Source: Chitinophaga pinensis (GTDB lineage Bacteria; Bacteroidota; Bacteroidia; NS11-12g; UBA955). From it: DNA of 64,000 nt. This document shows positions 10,131-20,445 of this stretch, piece after piece; position 1 is the stretch's first letter; every line of letters begins with the position of its first letter. The notes beneath the pieces are model-generated. The model ran no database searches. It worked only from the letters and a program-made list of their open reading frames with translations, and was not told where the DNA came from. The stretch lies in assembly GCA_945871905.1 (NCBI GenBank), contig CAMBXL010000007.1, positions 1-64,000 on the forward strand, given 5' to 3'. The position numbers and the translations under genes were made by a program.

Positions 10131-11918
10131 ATGAAAAAAATAAAAATAATATTAATTCTATTAACACTAAGTTTAAATTCAATATTTAGTCAAAGTAGTT
10201 ATAATGTAAATTCTAATCCATTAAGTTTTGTTACTGCAAGAAAAACTCATAAAGTAGGAACAAACGGTACAAGTGCAGGGGATATTACTTTATATACTAA
10301 CGTCATTACTATTGGAACACAAGTTATAGATTGTATTATTACAACAAAAAGTATTAATACAGGTAACTTTAATACAACATCATCTCTACTACCCTCATTT
10401 GACTATGACAATTCGGCTAGCACTAAACTTACAAGCAATTCAGATGCATTTTTTTCTCCATTATTTAGCTGGAATACAGGAGGTGGAAGTTGTGAATTTG
10501 AATTTCAATTTATATTAGGGGGGTCATACAACAATAGTACAAAAAAAGGCACAAACGTAATATTACAAAACGTTTTTGTTAATACATACGATATAGATGG
10601 GAATAGCACAAGTGGGGAGAACGGATCAAATCAGTTCAATGAATTTGGCGGTTTTTCTTCTTCACAATATCAAACTTCAACTGGCGGTAAAATACAATCT
10701 ATTTATAACTCAAGCACATCATTAACTAAGTTTAGGTCTTCAACAGGTATAAACGAAAATGTAGTTACAGCTGATATACACAGAATTCGTGTCTTTTATA
10801 ATACTTTAAGTTTATTTAGATTTGTAGTTGGAGCAGAAGGTTCAGGATCCGCATATTATTTTATAGATTTTAGTGCTGGCCCAAATTGGTCAACGACCCC
10901 TAATGTCCTTTCACCACCCTCATTAGACTTAAATACAACTTCAAGTGGCATTAATAACACAAATACATTAAGTGCATGCAATACCCCTGTTAATTTCACT
11001 ACAGGCACCACTAATATATCAGGTGTAAACAGTATAGTTGATAACATTTACGTTCAATTTGACAATACTAAAATTCTTGATGGCAGTAGTGAAGTTTTAA
11101 ATATAAATGGGGCAACAAGTGGTGCAAACATTTCACTTAATTTTGCAAATGGTGCTTCCATTACACAAGTAGTTCACAATTCGATTACTTACAATGTTAG
11201 TGCTAGTGCTAGCAATTTATCAGGAATAAGTAAACTTACATTTTCTAGACCATCATCAGGCACTTTAACATCCGCACAAGCCGAATCATTTATAGATGCA
11301 TTGAGATACACAAATACGGATTGTGGAACACTTAGTTATGGAGAGCGTTCATTTGATGTTAGTATAAAAGAAGTATCATTCGAAAGTGAAAAAGCTAATT
11401 TTTTAATCGATGTTGCAATTCCACTTCCAATAGATCTTATAAGTTATTTTGCTAAACCGAATAATGGCAGCATAGTTTTAACTTGGACCACTATCGGAAA
11501 TAACAAAAACCCTTTCAACATCCTTAAATCTACCGATGGGGTTAATTGGAGATCTATCGGAACGCAAATTCCAAGCAATAACAGCGTTCATTACTTATTT
11601 ACAGACCAGCAACCTGCTCCTGTTAACTACTACCAATTGAGTCAAATTGACAACAGCAATACTTTACAATTCAGTGACATCAGAATGGTGAATTTCAATT
11701 CCAACAAACTTATTATTTTCCCTAATCCTAACAATGGTGAATTTACCATTCAGTCTAACCACGTAGTTGAGTTCCAAGTAACTGATTACACTGGAAAAGT
11801 GATAATGGAAGGGGATAATTCAAATCCATTGATAAAATCAAACTTAACTAAAGGAATTTACTTTATTAAAATCAACGAAGGTGACAAAACCACTTTCAGT
11901 AAAATGATAGTTCAATAA
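10131..11918 (+). CDS. T9SS type A sorting domain-containing secreted protein
   Basis: Signal peptide MKKIKIILILLTLSLNSIFS; C-terminal about 150 aa nearly identical to the two upstream ORFs. Confidence 0.85.
   Translation: MKKIKIILILLTLSLNSIFSQSSYNVNSNPLSFVTARKTHKVGTNGTSAGDITLYTNVITIGTQVIDCIITTKSINTGNFNTTSSLLPSFDYDNSASTKLTSNSDAFFSPLFSWNTGGGSCEFEFQFILGGSYNNSTKKGTNVILQNVFVNTYDIDGNSTSGENGSNQFNEFGGFSSSQYQTSTGGKIQSIYNSSTSLTKFRSSTGINENVVTADIHRIRVFYNTLSLFRFVVGAEGSGSAYYFIDFSAGPNWSTTPNVLSPPSLDLNTTSSGINNTNTLSACNTPVNFTTGTTNISGVNSIVDNIYVQFDNTKILDGSSEVLNINGATSGANISLNFANGASITQVVHNSITYNVSASASNLSGISKLTFSRPSSGTLTSAQAESFIDALRYTNTDCGTLSYGERSFDVSIKEVSFESEKANFLIDVAIPLPIDLISYFAKPNNGSIVLTWTTIGNNKNPFNILKSTDGVNWRSIGTQIPSNNSVHYLFTDQQPAPVNYYQLSQIDNSNTLQFSDIRMVNFNSNKLIIFPNPNNGEFTIQSNHVVEFQVTDYTGKVIMEGDNSNPLIKSNLTKGIYFIKINEGDKTTFSKMIVQ
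11460..11918 (+). repeat. Direct repeat copy 3: 3' sorting-domain module of T9SS gene 3
   Basis: Constant offset 1842 bp to copy 2 from aataa.. to the stop codon. Confidence 0.82.
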
Positions 11919-11958
11919 AGTATATTTAATAACTAAATATTACATTCAACTAATTCAT

Positions 11959-11993
11959 AAAAGGCGCATAAGTTTAATACTTGTGCGCCTTTT
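11959..11993 (+). terminator. Rho-independent terminator after the T9SS gene array
   Basis: AAAAGGCGCA-t-AAGT-ttaat-ACTT-g-TGCGCCTTTT stem followed by a T-rich tail. Confidence 0.8.
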
Positions 11994-12220
11994 GTGTTTT
12001 AAAGCCTTTATTTTGTTTATATTTTACACTCTGTTGTGACTAAAGATAGGTTTTGGAATAAACTATTTGACTCAATCTAGTCACGTATATATCTCTTGCT
12101 GTCATGTCGACAAAGGAGACATCTTTTCCCAACAGCTTTTTTGCCGTTTTTGGTTTCGGCTTAATTAAATTCAATATTATTCGGTTCTACGACAAAATAT
12201 TCATTAACTTCTTGTCTTCT

Positions 12221-12250
12221 ACTTTCTTTTTACATTGCAAAAAAGAAAGT
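12221..12250. repeat. Intergenic inverted repeat (hairpin)
   Basis: ACTTTCTTTTT / AAAAAGAAAGT, 11-bp perfect arms, loop acattgca. Confidence 0.6.
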
Positions 12251-12342
12251 TGCAAAGAAAAAGCTAGTGCCACAATGAGGCTTTTATTTACAGAGCTAAA
12301 TAAATTTTTGAGTGTTTGCTTTTTTTGACCTCTACAGGTGAT

Positions 12343-12364
12343 TTCCTCGAGTCCACTCGAGGAA
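12343..12364. repeat. Intergenic inverted repeat (near-palindrome)
   Basis: TTCCTCGAGT-cc-ACTCGAGGAA, 10-bp perfect arms. Confidence 0.6.
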
Positions 12365-12643
12365 CTTCCTTTGAGGTAACCCAAAAAAATCTAAACCCTC
12401 AAAAACCACCGCATTGAATGGCACGTTGGAAACCCAAGAAAGATTTTTGATTTGTGGTTTTAGATTTTTATCATGGTGAGGCTATCGAACTATAGACAAA
12501 AAAGCTTTAATAAAACACACTCTCTTGCGGCTGTGTTCCGAAGCCTCGGAACAGCCAATGCGTGAAAATTCTCTTTTGGGGATAGGCAGCCTAGCCTGCA
12601 GCCACAAAAACAGAATTTTTGATTGGGTGGTGGTTTTTGTGCC

Positions 12644-12667
12644 GTTGTTGGTGTTATCACCAACAAC
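12644..12667. repeat. Intergenic inverted repeat (hairpin)
   Basis: GTTGTTGGTG-ttat-CACCAACAAC, 10-bp perfect arms. Confidence 0.65.
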
Positions 12668-12709
12668 CAATTTTTCAGCAATAAAACAATTCAACAATTA
12701 ATCAATGAA

Positions 12710-14194
12710 TTAATCAATCTTTAATCCAATCACATTATCGGAACCGTCTGCATTTTTTCCTTCTATCAATAATGCTCCTTCTGCTTTTTCTAATAGTGCT
12801 TTGGCTTGTTGTGGGCTACTGATGCTTTGTTTGTCAATTTTGGTGATAACAAATCCGATAGGTAATTTTCCTTTAAATGGACCTGCACCAATTTTATCTA
12901 CTTTTACACCATTGCTAATTCCCAATTGTGCTTTTTCTTCTTTGCTTAAAGCTGTTATTGTTAAACCTTTTACCGAATTAGATTCATTTTTGTCTGCCAA
13001 AGAAATGGTTTCTTTGCCATCTAAGCCTTTCAATATTGCTGTAATTTGTTTTACATCTCCTTTGCGATTAATCGTCATGTTTAATTTATCGCCAGGTCTG
13101 AATTTGCCTACAGCTTCTTGTAAATTCGAAACGGAATTGATTTCAATCTCATTGACTTTTAAAATAACGTCTCCTTTTTTAATGCCCGCTTTAAGTGCAG
13201 CACCACCTTCTGTTACGTCTTGAACCATTACCCCTTTTAGTTCTGACAAACCTTCTTTATTGGCCAATTCTTGTGTAATTTCTTGAATAGACACGCCCAA
13301 AACGCCACGTTGTACTTTGCCGAATTTTAGCAAATCATCCATTACTTTTTTAACCAAATTGACAGGAACAGCGAATCCGTATCCTGTGTAACTGCCTGTT
13401 TGTGAAGCAATGGCGGTATTAATACCAATTAATTCACCTTTGGTATTCACTAATGCACCTCCACTGTTCCCTGGATTGATAGCGGCATCGGTTTGAATGA
13501 AATTCTCAATGGCATACTGATTGTCTTGACTTCTTAACAAATCAATACTTCTGCCCTTAGCACTGATAATCCCTGCCGTTACGGTACTCGTTAAATTCAT
13601 CGGATTACCAACAGCCACAACCCATTGACCTACTTTGGTTTCATCACTGTTGCCAAATGACATGAAAAATAAATTTTTAGCTTCAATTTTTAATAAAGCC
13701 AAATCAGTCGTTTTATCGTTTCCTATTAATTCAGCAACATAAGTGCGTTTGTCGTTGAGGGTAACTTCAATTTTATTGGCGTTGTCAATAACGTGATTAT
13801 TGGTAACGATATAGCCGTCTTGTGAAATAATAACGCCACTTCCTGTTGCCATTCCGGGACCACGTGGCATGTCAAAGTCAAATCCGTGGTCACGGAAAAA
13901 TTCAAATGGGTCAACCCCTTTTTGAGTGCCTGAAGAGCGATTGCTTTCACCTGAATAGTGCGATTTAATGTGAACAACAGTGGGAGTGCTTACCTCTGCA
14001 ACTTTCACAAAGTCAAACCCATATTGTCCATTGTCTTTGTTTTCAAATAAACTAGCAAAACGCGCGTTCCTTTGTTGCATTTCCTCAAAGTTACTGCCTT
14101 GAGATTGCGTAAAAAATAATTGATTAATGCCTAGGGCAACAATTCCACCCAATACTGCAATTGCAAAAATTCCTAATACTTTTTTCATTTTCAT
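12710..14194 (-). CDS. Do/DegQ-family periplasmic serine endoprotease (HtrA) with PDZ domains
   Basis: Catalytic motifs TNNHVID, TTDLALL and NPGNSGGALVN; downstream PDZ-like segments; N-terminal membrane anchor or signal. Confidence 0.95.
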   Translation of the reverse strand: MKMKKVLGIFAIAVLGGIVALGINQLFFTQSQGSNFEEMQQRNARFASLFENKDNGQYGFDFVKVAEVSTPTVVHIKSHYSGESNRSSGTQKGVDPFEFFRDHGFDFDMPRGPGMATGSGVIISQDGYIVTNNHVIDNANKIEVTLNDKRTYVAELIGNDKTTDLALLKIEAKNLFFMSFGNSDETKVGQWVVAVGNPMNLTSTVTAGIISAKGRSIDLLRSQDNQYAIENFIQTDAAINPGNSGGALVNTKGELIGINTAIASQTGSYTGYGFAVPVNLVKKVMDDLLKFGKVQRGVLGVSIQEITQELANKEGLSELKGVMVQDVTEGGAALKAGIKKGDVILKVNEIEINSVSNLQEAVGKFRPGDKLNMTINRKGDVKQITAILKGLDGKETISLADKNESNSVKGLTITALSKEEKAQLGISNGVKVDKIGAGPFKGKLPIGFVITKIDKQSISSPQQAKALLEKAEGALLIEGKNADGSDNVIGLKID

Positions 14195-14328
14195 TTCTTA
14201 TTTCTTTATTAAAATTTTATATTTCAAATTGTGTTCCAAATTTAATTAACTTTGTAACGCAAAATAGACCATAAAAGTTGTACCCTCATTTACCTTTATC
14301 GACTAAATTGTATTAATCATCCACAAAG

Positions 14329-14901
14329 GTGCTAGGCAGAAAAAAACGAAACGATTTAGAGCTCATTGAAGCCATAAAAAGCGGAGATAGAAACGCCTTG
14401 ATTCAACTTTATAAGGATAATTTTATGTCAATTAGAACATACGTGATTAATAACAGTGGAACAAATGATGATGCAGAAGATATTTTGCAAGATGCAACTA
14501 TAGTAGTGTGGGAAAAAGTTAAAAATTCCGAATTTGTTTTACAATCTAAATTGAGTACTTATGTGTTTGCCATTTGTAAAAATTTATGGTTGAAACGTCT
14601 CAAAAAAAATAGTAGAATGTCAGTTATAGATGACAGTTTTTCTGAAAATTTGACAGAAGATTCTCAGCCATTCATGAACCAAAACCATCAAATAGTAATG
14701 AAAATGATGGATACTTTGGGAGAAAAATGCAGAGATATTTTGCATTTATTTTATTTTGAATCATTAGACATGGCAAGTATTGCCAAACAATTGAATTATA
14801 ACAATGCGGATACAGTTAAAGCGAAGAAACACCAATGTTTTAAGCAACTGCAAGCCGAATTTTTACTGCAATATAAAAAAAGTGATTTTTTAGGAAATTG
14901 A
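14329..14901 (+). CDS. ECF-type sigma-70 family RNA polymerase sigma factor (GTG start)
   Basis: 190 aa; DAEDILQDATIVVWEKV (region 2) and CRDILHLFYFESLDMASIAKQLNYNNADTVKAKKHQCFKQL (region 4). Confidence 0.9.
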   Translation: MLGRKKRNDLELIEAIKSGDRNALIQLYKDNFMSIRTYVINNSGTNDDAEDILQDATIVVWEKVKNSEFVLQSKLSTYVFAICKNLWLKRLKKNSRMSVIDDSFSENLTEDSQPFMNQNHQIVMKMMDTLGEKCRDILHLFYFESLDMASIAKQLNYNNADTVKAKKHQCFKQLQAEFLLQYKKSDFLGN

Positions 14902-15953
14902 AATCAAACGAAACACATATCGAATTATTTGATCAATATCTATTGAATCAGTTAAATGTGGAACAAAAAAGCGCTTTTGAAGAGCGCTTGTCTAAGGAAC
15001 CTGACTTGAAAGAGGAATTTGAAATACACCAAATATTGGTTCAAGGTATTCAGTTCCATGGCAAAGTGGAGTTAAAAAACTTTTTGAAAGAAAATGCAAC
15101 TGTTACTTTTTGGGGAGGGAATATTTGGCCCAAACAAATGAGAATTGCCTCTGTTGCTGTGTTTTTAGTATTTGCAGGACTGTATGCTTTGGTACATTTT
15201 TATTTACAGCCCCAAAGTCAATCGAATAACACAGCTATTGTTACAGAAGAATCTACAGAATCTGTTCAAAGTAACCCAACGTCAATTGATTCAATACAAG
15301 TTCCACCTGCTACTGAATTGCCCAATTTGCTTAGTGAAGAGGAGGTGATTAACAATGAAATTCCTGTAATTGAAGATGATTTTCAAAAACCTGTTGAAGC
15401 TTTAGAAGATGATGCAAAAGGAAATGAAATGGAATCAGAAGTTTCTACTAAAGAATCAATGGATTATCAAGTATTAAAGGAACGCAAATTTTCTGATACT
15501 GTATTGATGGCAGTGAATGTTCCTAATAATATCTACTACAAAGAAGATGTGTTGATTAAGTCTACAAGAAAAACAAAATCATCAACGATTCCAAGTAATA
15601 CTCAAAATTCTCCATTAAATAATAACTCTAGAGTTTTATATGCCGACACCTCATTGATAGCTAAAGCGCCAACTAATGAATCAAAAGTATTATCCAAAAA
15701 AACAGTTGGACCCGCGAAATACAATGTCGAGTTTTGGTCTTCTCCAATTAATTTCAAAGGGTACAAATTAATCAATCAGACCCTTCAATTGTATGGATTG
15801 AGCAATAATCAAGTGCAACTAAAAATGCTGAATAATCAATTGTATTTAATTCACAAACAAACCGTTTATGTATTAAATACTTGCGTAGATGGTTGTGCAT
15901 ACAAACCGTTGAATGATGAAGAAATAGAAATATTATTACTCAACAAAAATTAG
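14898..15953 (+). CDS. Putative anti-sigma factor-like membrane protein, translationally coupled to the sigma factor
   Basis: TTG start overlaps the sigma-factor TGA stop; N-terminal FDQYLLNQLNVEQKSAFEERLSKEPDLKEEF typical of Bacteroidota anti-sigma proteins; single TM segment (IASVAVFLVFAGLYALVHFYL). Confidence 0.7.
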   Translation: MKSNETHIELFDQYLLNQLNVEQKSAFEERLSKEPDLKEEFEIHQILVQGIQFHGKVELKNFLKENATVTFWGGNIWPKQMRIASVAVFLVFAGLYALVHFYLQPQSQSNNTAIVTEESTESVQSNPTSIDSIQVPPATELPNLLSEEEVINNEIPVIEDDFQKPVEALEDDAKGNEMESEVSTKESMDYQVLKERKFSDTVLMAVNVPNNIYYKEDVLIKSTRKTKSSTIPSNTQNSPLNNNSRVLYADTSLIAKAPTNESKVLSKKTVGPAKYNVEFWSSPINFKGYKLINQTLQLYGLSNNQVQLKMLNNQLYLIHKQTVYVLNTCVDGCAYKPLNDEEIEILLLNKN

Positions 15954-15966
15954 ACTAATATAAGAA

Positions 15967-16824
15967 ATGCATTTTGTAAAATACCATGGAACTGGGAATG
16001 ACTTCATATTAATAGACAATAGAGAATTAATAGACTATGAAGAACGAAGTTACGATGATTTTGACAATTTAATAAGAAAATACGATAATATTGATGTTAA
16101 AACATTGTGTCATCCTAAGTTTGGGATTGGAGCAGATGGTTTAATGTTGCTTCAGGATGTTGAGGGATATGATTTTGAAATGGTTTATTACAACAGTGAT
16201 GGAAATATTAGTACAATGTGTGGCAATGGAGGAAGATGTATTGTTGCCTTTGCAGGAGAGTTAGGTATATTAAAGTCAGAGAAAGTAAAGTTTTTAGCCA
16301 TCGATGGCCCACATGAAGCCTTGTATTTGCCAGATTTTTCTAAAGAAAAGGTCAATAAAATTGTTGAATTACAGTTAAAAAATGTGAAAGAAATTATAAG
16401 AGAGGGCAATGATTTCGTAATAGATACAGGTTCCCCGCATTACGTTCAGTTTGTTGAAAATGTAAATGAAATAGAAATTATAAAAGAAGCACATTTAATT
16501 AGATACGGTGAGAAATATAAAGCCGAAGGTATCAATGTGAATTTTGTTGAAATCATTGATCAACAAACCATTAATGTAAGAACTTATGAAAGAGGCGTTG
16601 AAAATGAAACATTAAGTTGCGGCACAGGCGTTACTGCTTCGTCAATTGCTTTTTTATCAAAACAAAATAAGTTGACAACAGGCATCCATTCAGTTAAAGT
16701 CAACACTCCCGGAGGGGCATTACAAGTGCGTTTTTTTTATTCTAGTTTAGATAATGAATTTCAAAATGTAACTCTCATAGGTCCTGCAGTAAAGGTTTTT
16801 GAAGGGGAGATTGAGATTGGATAA
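15967..16824 (+). CDS. dapF: Diaminopimelate epimerase
   Basis: KYHGTGNDFILIDNRE, FGIGADGLMLL, MCGNGGRCIVAFA and LSCGTGVTASSIA catalytic motifs. Confidence 0.95.
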   Translation: MHFVKYHGTGNDFILIDNRELIDYEERSYDDFDNLIRKYDNIDVKTLCHPKFGIGADGLMLLQDVEGYDFEMVYYNSDGNISTMCGNGGRCIVAFAGELGILKSEKVKFLAIDGPHEALYLPDFSKEKVNKIVELQLKNVKEIIREGNDFVIDTGSPHYVQFVENVNEIEIIKEAHLIRYGEKYKAEGINVNFVEIIDQQTINVRTYERGVENETLSCGTGVTASSIAFLSKQNKLTTGIHSVKVNTPGGALQVRFFYSSLDNEFQNVTLIGPAVKVFEGEIEIG

Positions 16825-16838
16825 GTCGTCGAACGTTA

Positions 16839-16949
16839 TTGTTTAGTTGTTTAGGTGTCACTCTGAGATCCTGTTCTGAGCTTGTCGAAGTGCACCAAAG
16901 AGTGTTTCACGCCGTGCAGCGTGATTGTTTAGTTGTTTATATGTCACTC
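16839..16949. repeat. Pair of about 25-nt direct repeats in intergenic DNA (16839-16863 and 16925-16949)
   Basis: ttgtttagttgtttaggtgtcactc vs ttgtttagttgtttatatgtcactc, two mismatches. Confidence 0.6.
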
Positions 16950-16966
16950 ACTAGGCTGAGCCTAGT
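16950..16966. repeat. Intergenic inverted repeat
   Basis: ACTAGGC-tga-GCCTAGT. Confidence 0.5.
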
Positions 16967-17149
16967 CACATGTGGTGGAAGTTTATACTGAGCTAGTTTA
17001 CCCAGAGTTAGTTTATACGTAGCATAGTTGAAGTAAAGGGAAGTAAAGCTTGTTTAAGCGGTTTTTATTGTCCTTTTGTCATCCTGAGTTATTCAGCTAT
17101 GCTCGATAGTACCGAAGGGTGTCAAAAGGTTTATTTGTTATCGGTAGAG

Positions 17150-17165
17150 ACGCCATGCTTGGCGT
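17150..17165. repeat. Intergenic inverted repeat in a gtagagacgcc... element
   Basis: ACGCCA-tgct-TGGCGT preceded by ggtagag. Confidence 0.45.
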
Positions 17166-17197
17166 TTGCTTATTATAATGTATAAAAATTTAAATAA

Positions 17198-17226
17198 AAA
17201 AAGCCCCGATTTAGTCGGGACTTTTT
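17198..17226 (-). terminator. Rho-independent terminator of gcvP
   Basis: On the minus strand: AGTCCCGA-ctaaa-TCGGGGCT (one G:U pair) followed by TTTTTT, 18 nt after the gcvP stop. Confidence 0.8.
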
Positions 17227-17243
17227 AATGAATTATTCTTTAT

Positions 17244-20141
17244 TTAAGCCTGAGCGCCTTCTTGAACATATGCTTCAATTGGTAAACAAGCACAAATTAA
17301 GTTTCTGTCTCCGTGGGTGTTATTAACACGCGCCACACTTGGCCAGAATTTTTTAGCGACAACAAACGGAAGTGGGAATGCCGCTTTTTCACGACTGTAT
17401 GAATGATCCCAAGTGTTATTGCAAATTTCTGTAGATGTATGTGGTGCATTTTTCAACACATTGTCTAATGTGTCAACGGTTCCATTTTCGATTTCGCTAA
17501 CTTCATTACGAATAGCAATCATGGTATCGCAGAATCTGTCTAACTCAGACAAGCTTTCACTTTCTGTAGGTTCTATCATCAACGTTCCTGCAACAGGGAA
17601 TGAAAGGGTAGGAGCGTGGTAGCCATAGTCCATTAATCTTTTCGCTAAATCTTCTGCTTCAATACCTGCACTGGTTTTTAGAGAACGGGTATCCAATATC
17701 ATTTCGTGCGCACAGAATCCATTTTCACCTGTGAACATAATTGGGTAATGTTGTTCTAATCTTGATTTGATATAGTTGGCATTTAAAATCGCAATCTCAG
17801 TTGCTCTTTTTAATCCATCTGCACCCATTAACTTAATGTAAACATACGAAATTAATAAAATACTAGCACTGCCATAAGGAGCCGCTGAAATAGCTGAAAT
17901 CGCTTTCTCTCCACCTGTTTTTACAACAGCATGTCCTGGTAAATAAGGTTTTAAGTGTTCTGCAACACCAATTGGCCCCATTCCAGGTCCACCTCCACCG
18001 TGTGGAATACAGAAAGTTTTGTGTAAGTTTAAGTGACAAACGTCTGCGCCAATTAGTCCAGGACTTGTTAATCCAACTTGGGCGTTCATGTTAGCACCGT
18101 CCATATAAACCTGACCACCATGTTGATGGATAATGTCAGTGATTGTTTTAATCCCCGATTCATATACACCATACGTTGAAGGGTAAGTAACCATAAAGGC
18201 AGCTAAATCGTTAGAGTATTGCGCTGCTTTTTCTTTTAGGTCTTCAATGTCAATATTTCCATTTTCAAGATTTTTTACAATCACAATTTTCATGCCCGCC
18301 ATTGCAGCACTTGCTGGATTTGTACCGTGAGCCGATTCAGGAATCAAAGCAATGTTACGATGACCTTGGCCAATATCTTGTAAATAAGCTCTAATAACCA
18401 TTAATCCAGCGTATTCACCTTGTGCCCCAGCATTTGGTTGAAGACTCATGCCAGCAAATCCTGTAATTTCTTGTAAGTCAGCAGAAAGTTCGTTGATCAT
18501 TTCCAAGTAACCATCGGTTTGATCGGCAGGTACAAATGGGTGAATTTGGTTAAACTCAGGCCATGTTACTGGAATCATTTCTGTCGTTGCATTCAATTTC
18601 ATGGTACAACTTCCCAAAGAAATCATGCTGTGACACAATGATAAATCTTTAGATTCTAATCCTTTGATATATCGTAACATTTCATGCTCACTTTGATATT
18701 TATTAAACACAGGGTGAGTCATGTAATTTGAAACTCTGATAAATTTTGAAGGCCAAGTTAATTCTTGACTGTTTGACCAATCGTTTAATTGTGATAATTG
18801 AATTTCTTTTTGATTAACACCTGCAAATATTTTAACGATTGCGGCAATATCATTCAAATCACTGGTTTCGTCTAACGAAATACCAATATGACCATTTTCA
18901 AAATATCTGAAATTGATTTCATGTTGTAATGCCAATGTTTTGATAGCTTCGGTATGTCCATTGCTGTCAATTAACAAAGTATCAAAGTAGTTAGAGTTTA
19001 ATTGTTTAAATCCTAAATGAGTAATGGCTTGTTCCAATGTTTTGGTTAAACCATGTATTTTAGAAGAGATACGTTTCAATCCATCTGGTCCGTGGTAAGT
19101 TCCGAACATACCTGCCATAATAGACAATAGCACTTGAGCTGTACAAATATTAGAAGTTGCATTTTGTCTACGAATGTGTTGTTCTCTGGTTTGTAAAGCC
19201 ATACGAAGTGCTCTGTTACCATGTCTGTCCACACTTACACCAATGATTCTACCTGGAATTTGTCTTTTGTATTCATCTTTGGTTGCAAAAAAACCTGCAT
19301 GTGGTCCACCAAATCCAAGAGGTACACCAAATCTTTGTGAGGTTCCAATGACACAATCTGCACCCCATTCACCTGGAGGGGTTAATAGAGTCAATGCCAT
19401 TAAATCAGTACCAACACATAATTTAATGCCCAATTGTTTTAATTGAGCAGCAAAGTTTGTATAATCTTCAATTTGACCTTCGTTATTTGGGTATTGAATG
19501 TATGCACCAAAGAAGGTTTCATCTAATTGAATAGTTTTGTAATCGCCTTTCACCAATTCTATTCCCATAGGTTCAGAACGGGTTAATAAAATATCGTATG
19601 TTTGAGGGAAAACACTATTGTCAACAAAGAATTTGGTGGCATGGTCGCTTTTATGAACGCTTCTAAGCATGGCCATTGCTTCCGCAGCAGCAGTTCCTTC
19701 GTCAAGTAAACTTGCATTAGCTATTGGTAAACCAGTTAAATCGATAATCATGGTTTGGTAATTCAACAAAGCTTCAAGTCTTCCTTGAGCAATTTCGGCT
19801 TGGTAAGGCGTATATTGCGTGTACCATCCTGGATTTTCCATTATGTTTCTAAGGATAACCCCTGGCGTGTAACAGTTGTAATAGCCCATACCGATAAAAG
19901 ATTTGTAACTTTTATTCTTAGAGGCAATTTTCTTTAAGTTTTTTAGTAGGACTTGCTCGCTTACGGCTTCACTCACTTTTAGGGAGTGTTGCATGCGTAT
20001 AACCGATGGAACCGTCTTGTTTATTAATTCATCAACAGAAGATGTACCAATGGTTTTAAGCATTTTTTCTAAATCTTCTTGCGCAACAATACCGTTGTGT
20101 CTGTTAGCAAATGGGTCAGTTTGACCTGTAAATAATTTCAT
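17244..20141 (-). CDS. gcvP: Glycine dehydrogenase (aminomethyl-transferring), P-protein; start moved to the internal Met ([11 protein letters not shown])
   Basis: Full-length fused P-protein; PLP site [36 protein letters not shown]. The first 24 codons of the track ORF contain a TAGATTTG promoter-like box. Confidence 0.95.
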   Translation of the reverse strand: MKLFTGQTDPFANRHNGIVAQEDLEKMLKTIGTSSVDELINKTVPSVIRMQHSLKVSEAVSEQVLLKNLKKIASKNKSYKSFIGMGYYNCYTPGVILRNIMENPGWYTQYTPYQAEIAQGRLEALLNYQTMIIDLTGLPIANASLLDEGTAAAEAMAMLRSVHKSDHATKFFVDNSVFPQTYDILLTRSEPMGIELVKGDYKTIQLDETFFGAYIQYPNNEGQIEDYTNFAAQLKQLGIKLCVGTDLMALTLLTPPGEWGADCVIGTSQRFGVPLGFGGPHAGFFATKDEYKRQIPGRIIGVSVDRHGNRALRMALQTREQHIRRQNATSNICTAQVLLSIMAGMFGTYHGPDGLKRISSKIHGLTKTLEQAITHLGFKQLNSNYFDTLLIDSNGHTEAIKTLALQHEINFRYFENGHIGISLDETSDLNDIAAIVKIFAGVNQKEIQLSQLNDWSNSQELTWPSKFIRVSNYMTHPVFNKYQSEHEMLRYIKGLESKDLSLCHSMISLGSCTMKLNATTEMIPVTWPEFNQIHPFVPADQTDGYLEMINELSADLQEITGFAGMSLQPNAGAQGEYAGLMVIRAYLQDIGQGHRNIALIPESAHGTNPASAAMAGMKIVIVKNLENGNIDIEDLKEKAAQYSNDLAAFMVTYPSTYGVYESGIKTITDIIHQHGGQVYMDGANMNAQVGLTSPGLIGADVCHLNLHKTFCIPHGGGGPGMGPIGVAEHLKPYLPGHAVVKTGGEKAISAISAAPYGSASILLISYVYIKLMGADGLKRATEIAILNANYIKSRLEQHYPIMFTGENGFCAHEMILDTRSLKTSAGIEAEDLAKRLMDYGYHAPTLSFPVAGTLMIEPTESESLSELDRFCDTMIAIRNEVSEIENGTVDTLDNVLKNAPHTSTEICNNTWDHSYSREKAAFPLPFVVAKKFWPSVARVNNTHGDRNLICACLPIEAYVQEGAQA

Positions 20142-20420
20142 TAAAATAGAGGTTATTAAATTGTGGTGCAAATCTAACAAAAAAATAAAGTAATTTGTTT
20201 CAGAATTTGGCATTTTAAAAAAGTTATTCCCAAAATATTCATAATCACTTGTTCTTCTTAAAATTGACTAATCAAAATAATGTTTACAGGGGCTTGTTTA
20301 TGATAGAGTTAACGGTTTTAAATGAAATTTTGATTGTTAATTTCATTGATTATGATGTGAAAAACTTTGAAACATAGGATAAAATGTAAATTAGCATTTT
20401 TTTGACACTAAAATAATACA

Positions 20421-20428
20421 TATTTTTG
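20421..20428 (+). promoter_or_regulatory. Putative Bacteroidota -7 box (TATTTTTG) upstream of the E2 gene
   Basis: Matches TAnnTTTG, 17 nt before the ATG; TTG 16 nt upstream. Confidence 0.5.
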
Positions 20429-20445
20429 CGGTTTACATAATAAAT

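Noticed and set aside
12104-12697. Small ORFs 12104-12328 (+), 12187-12384 (-), 12482-12697 (-) and 12490-12681 (-)
   Set aside because: Overlap each other on both strands and two frames, coincide with hairpins and show no domain; treated as structured intergenic DNA.
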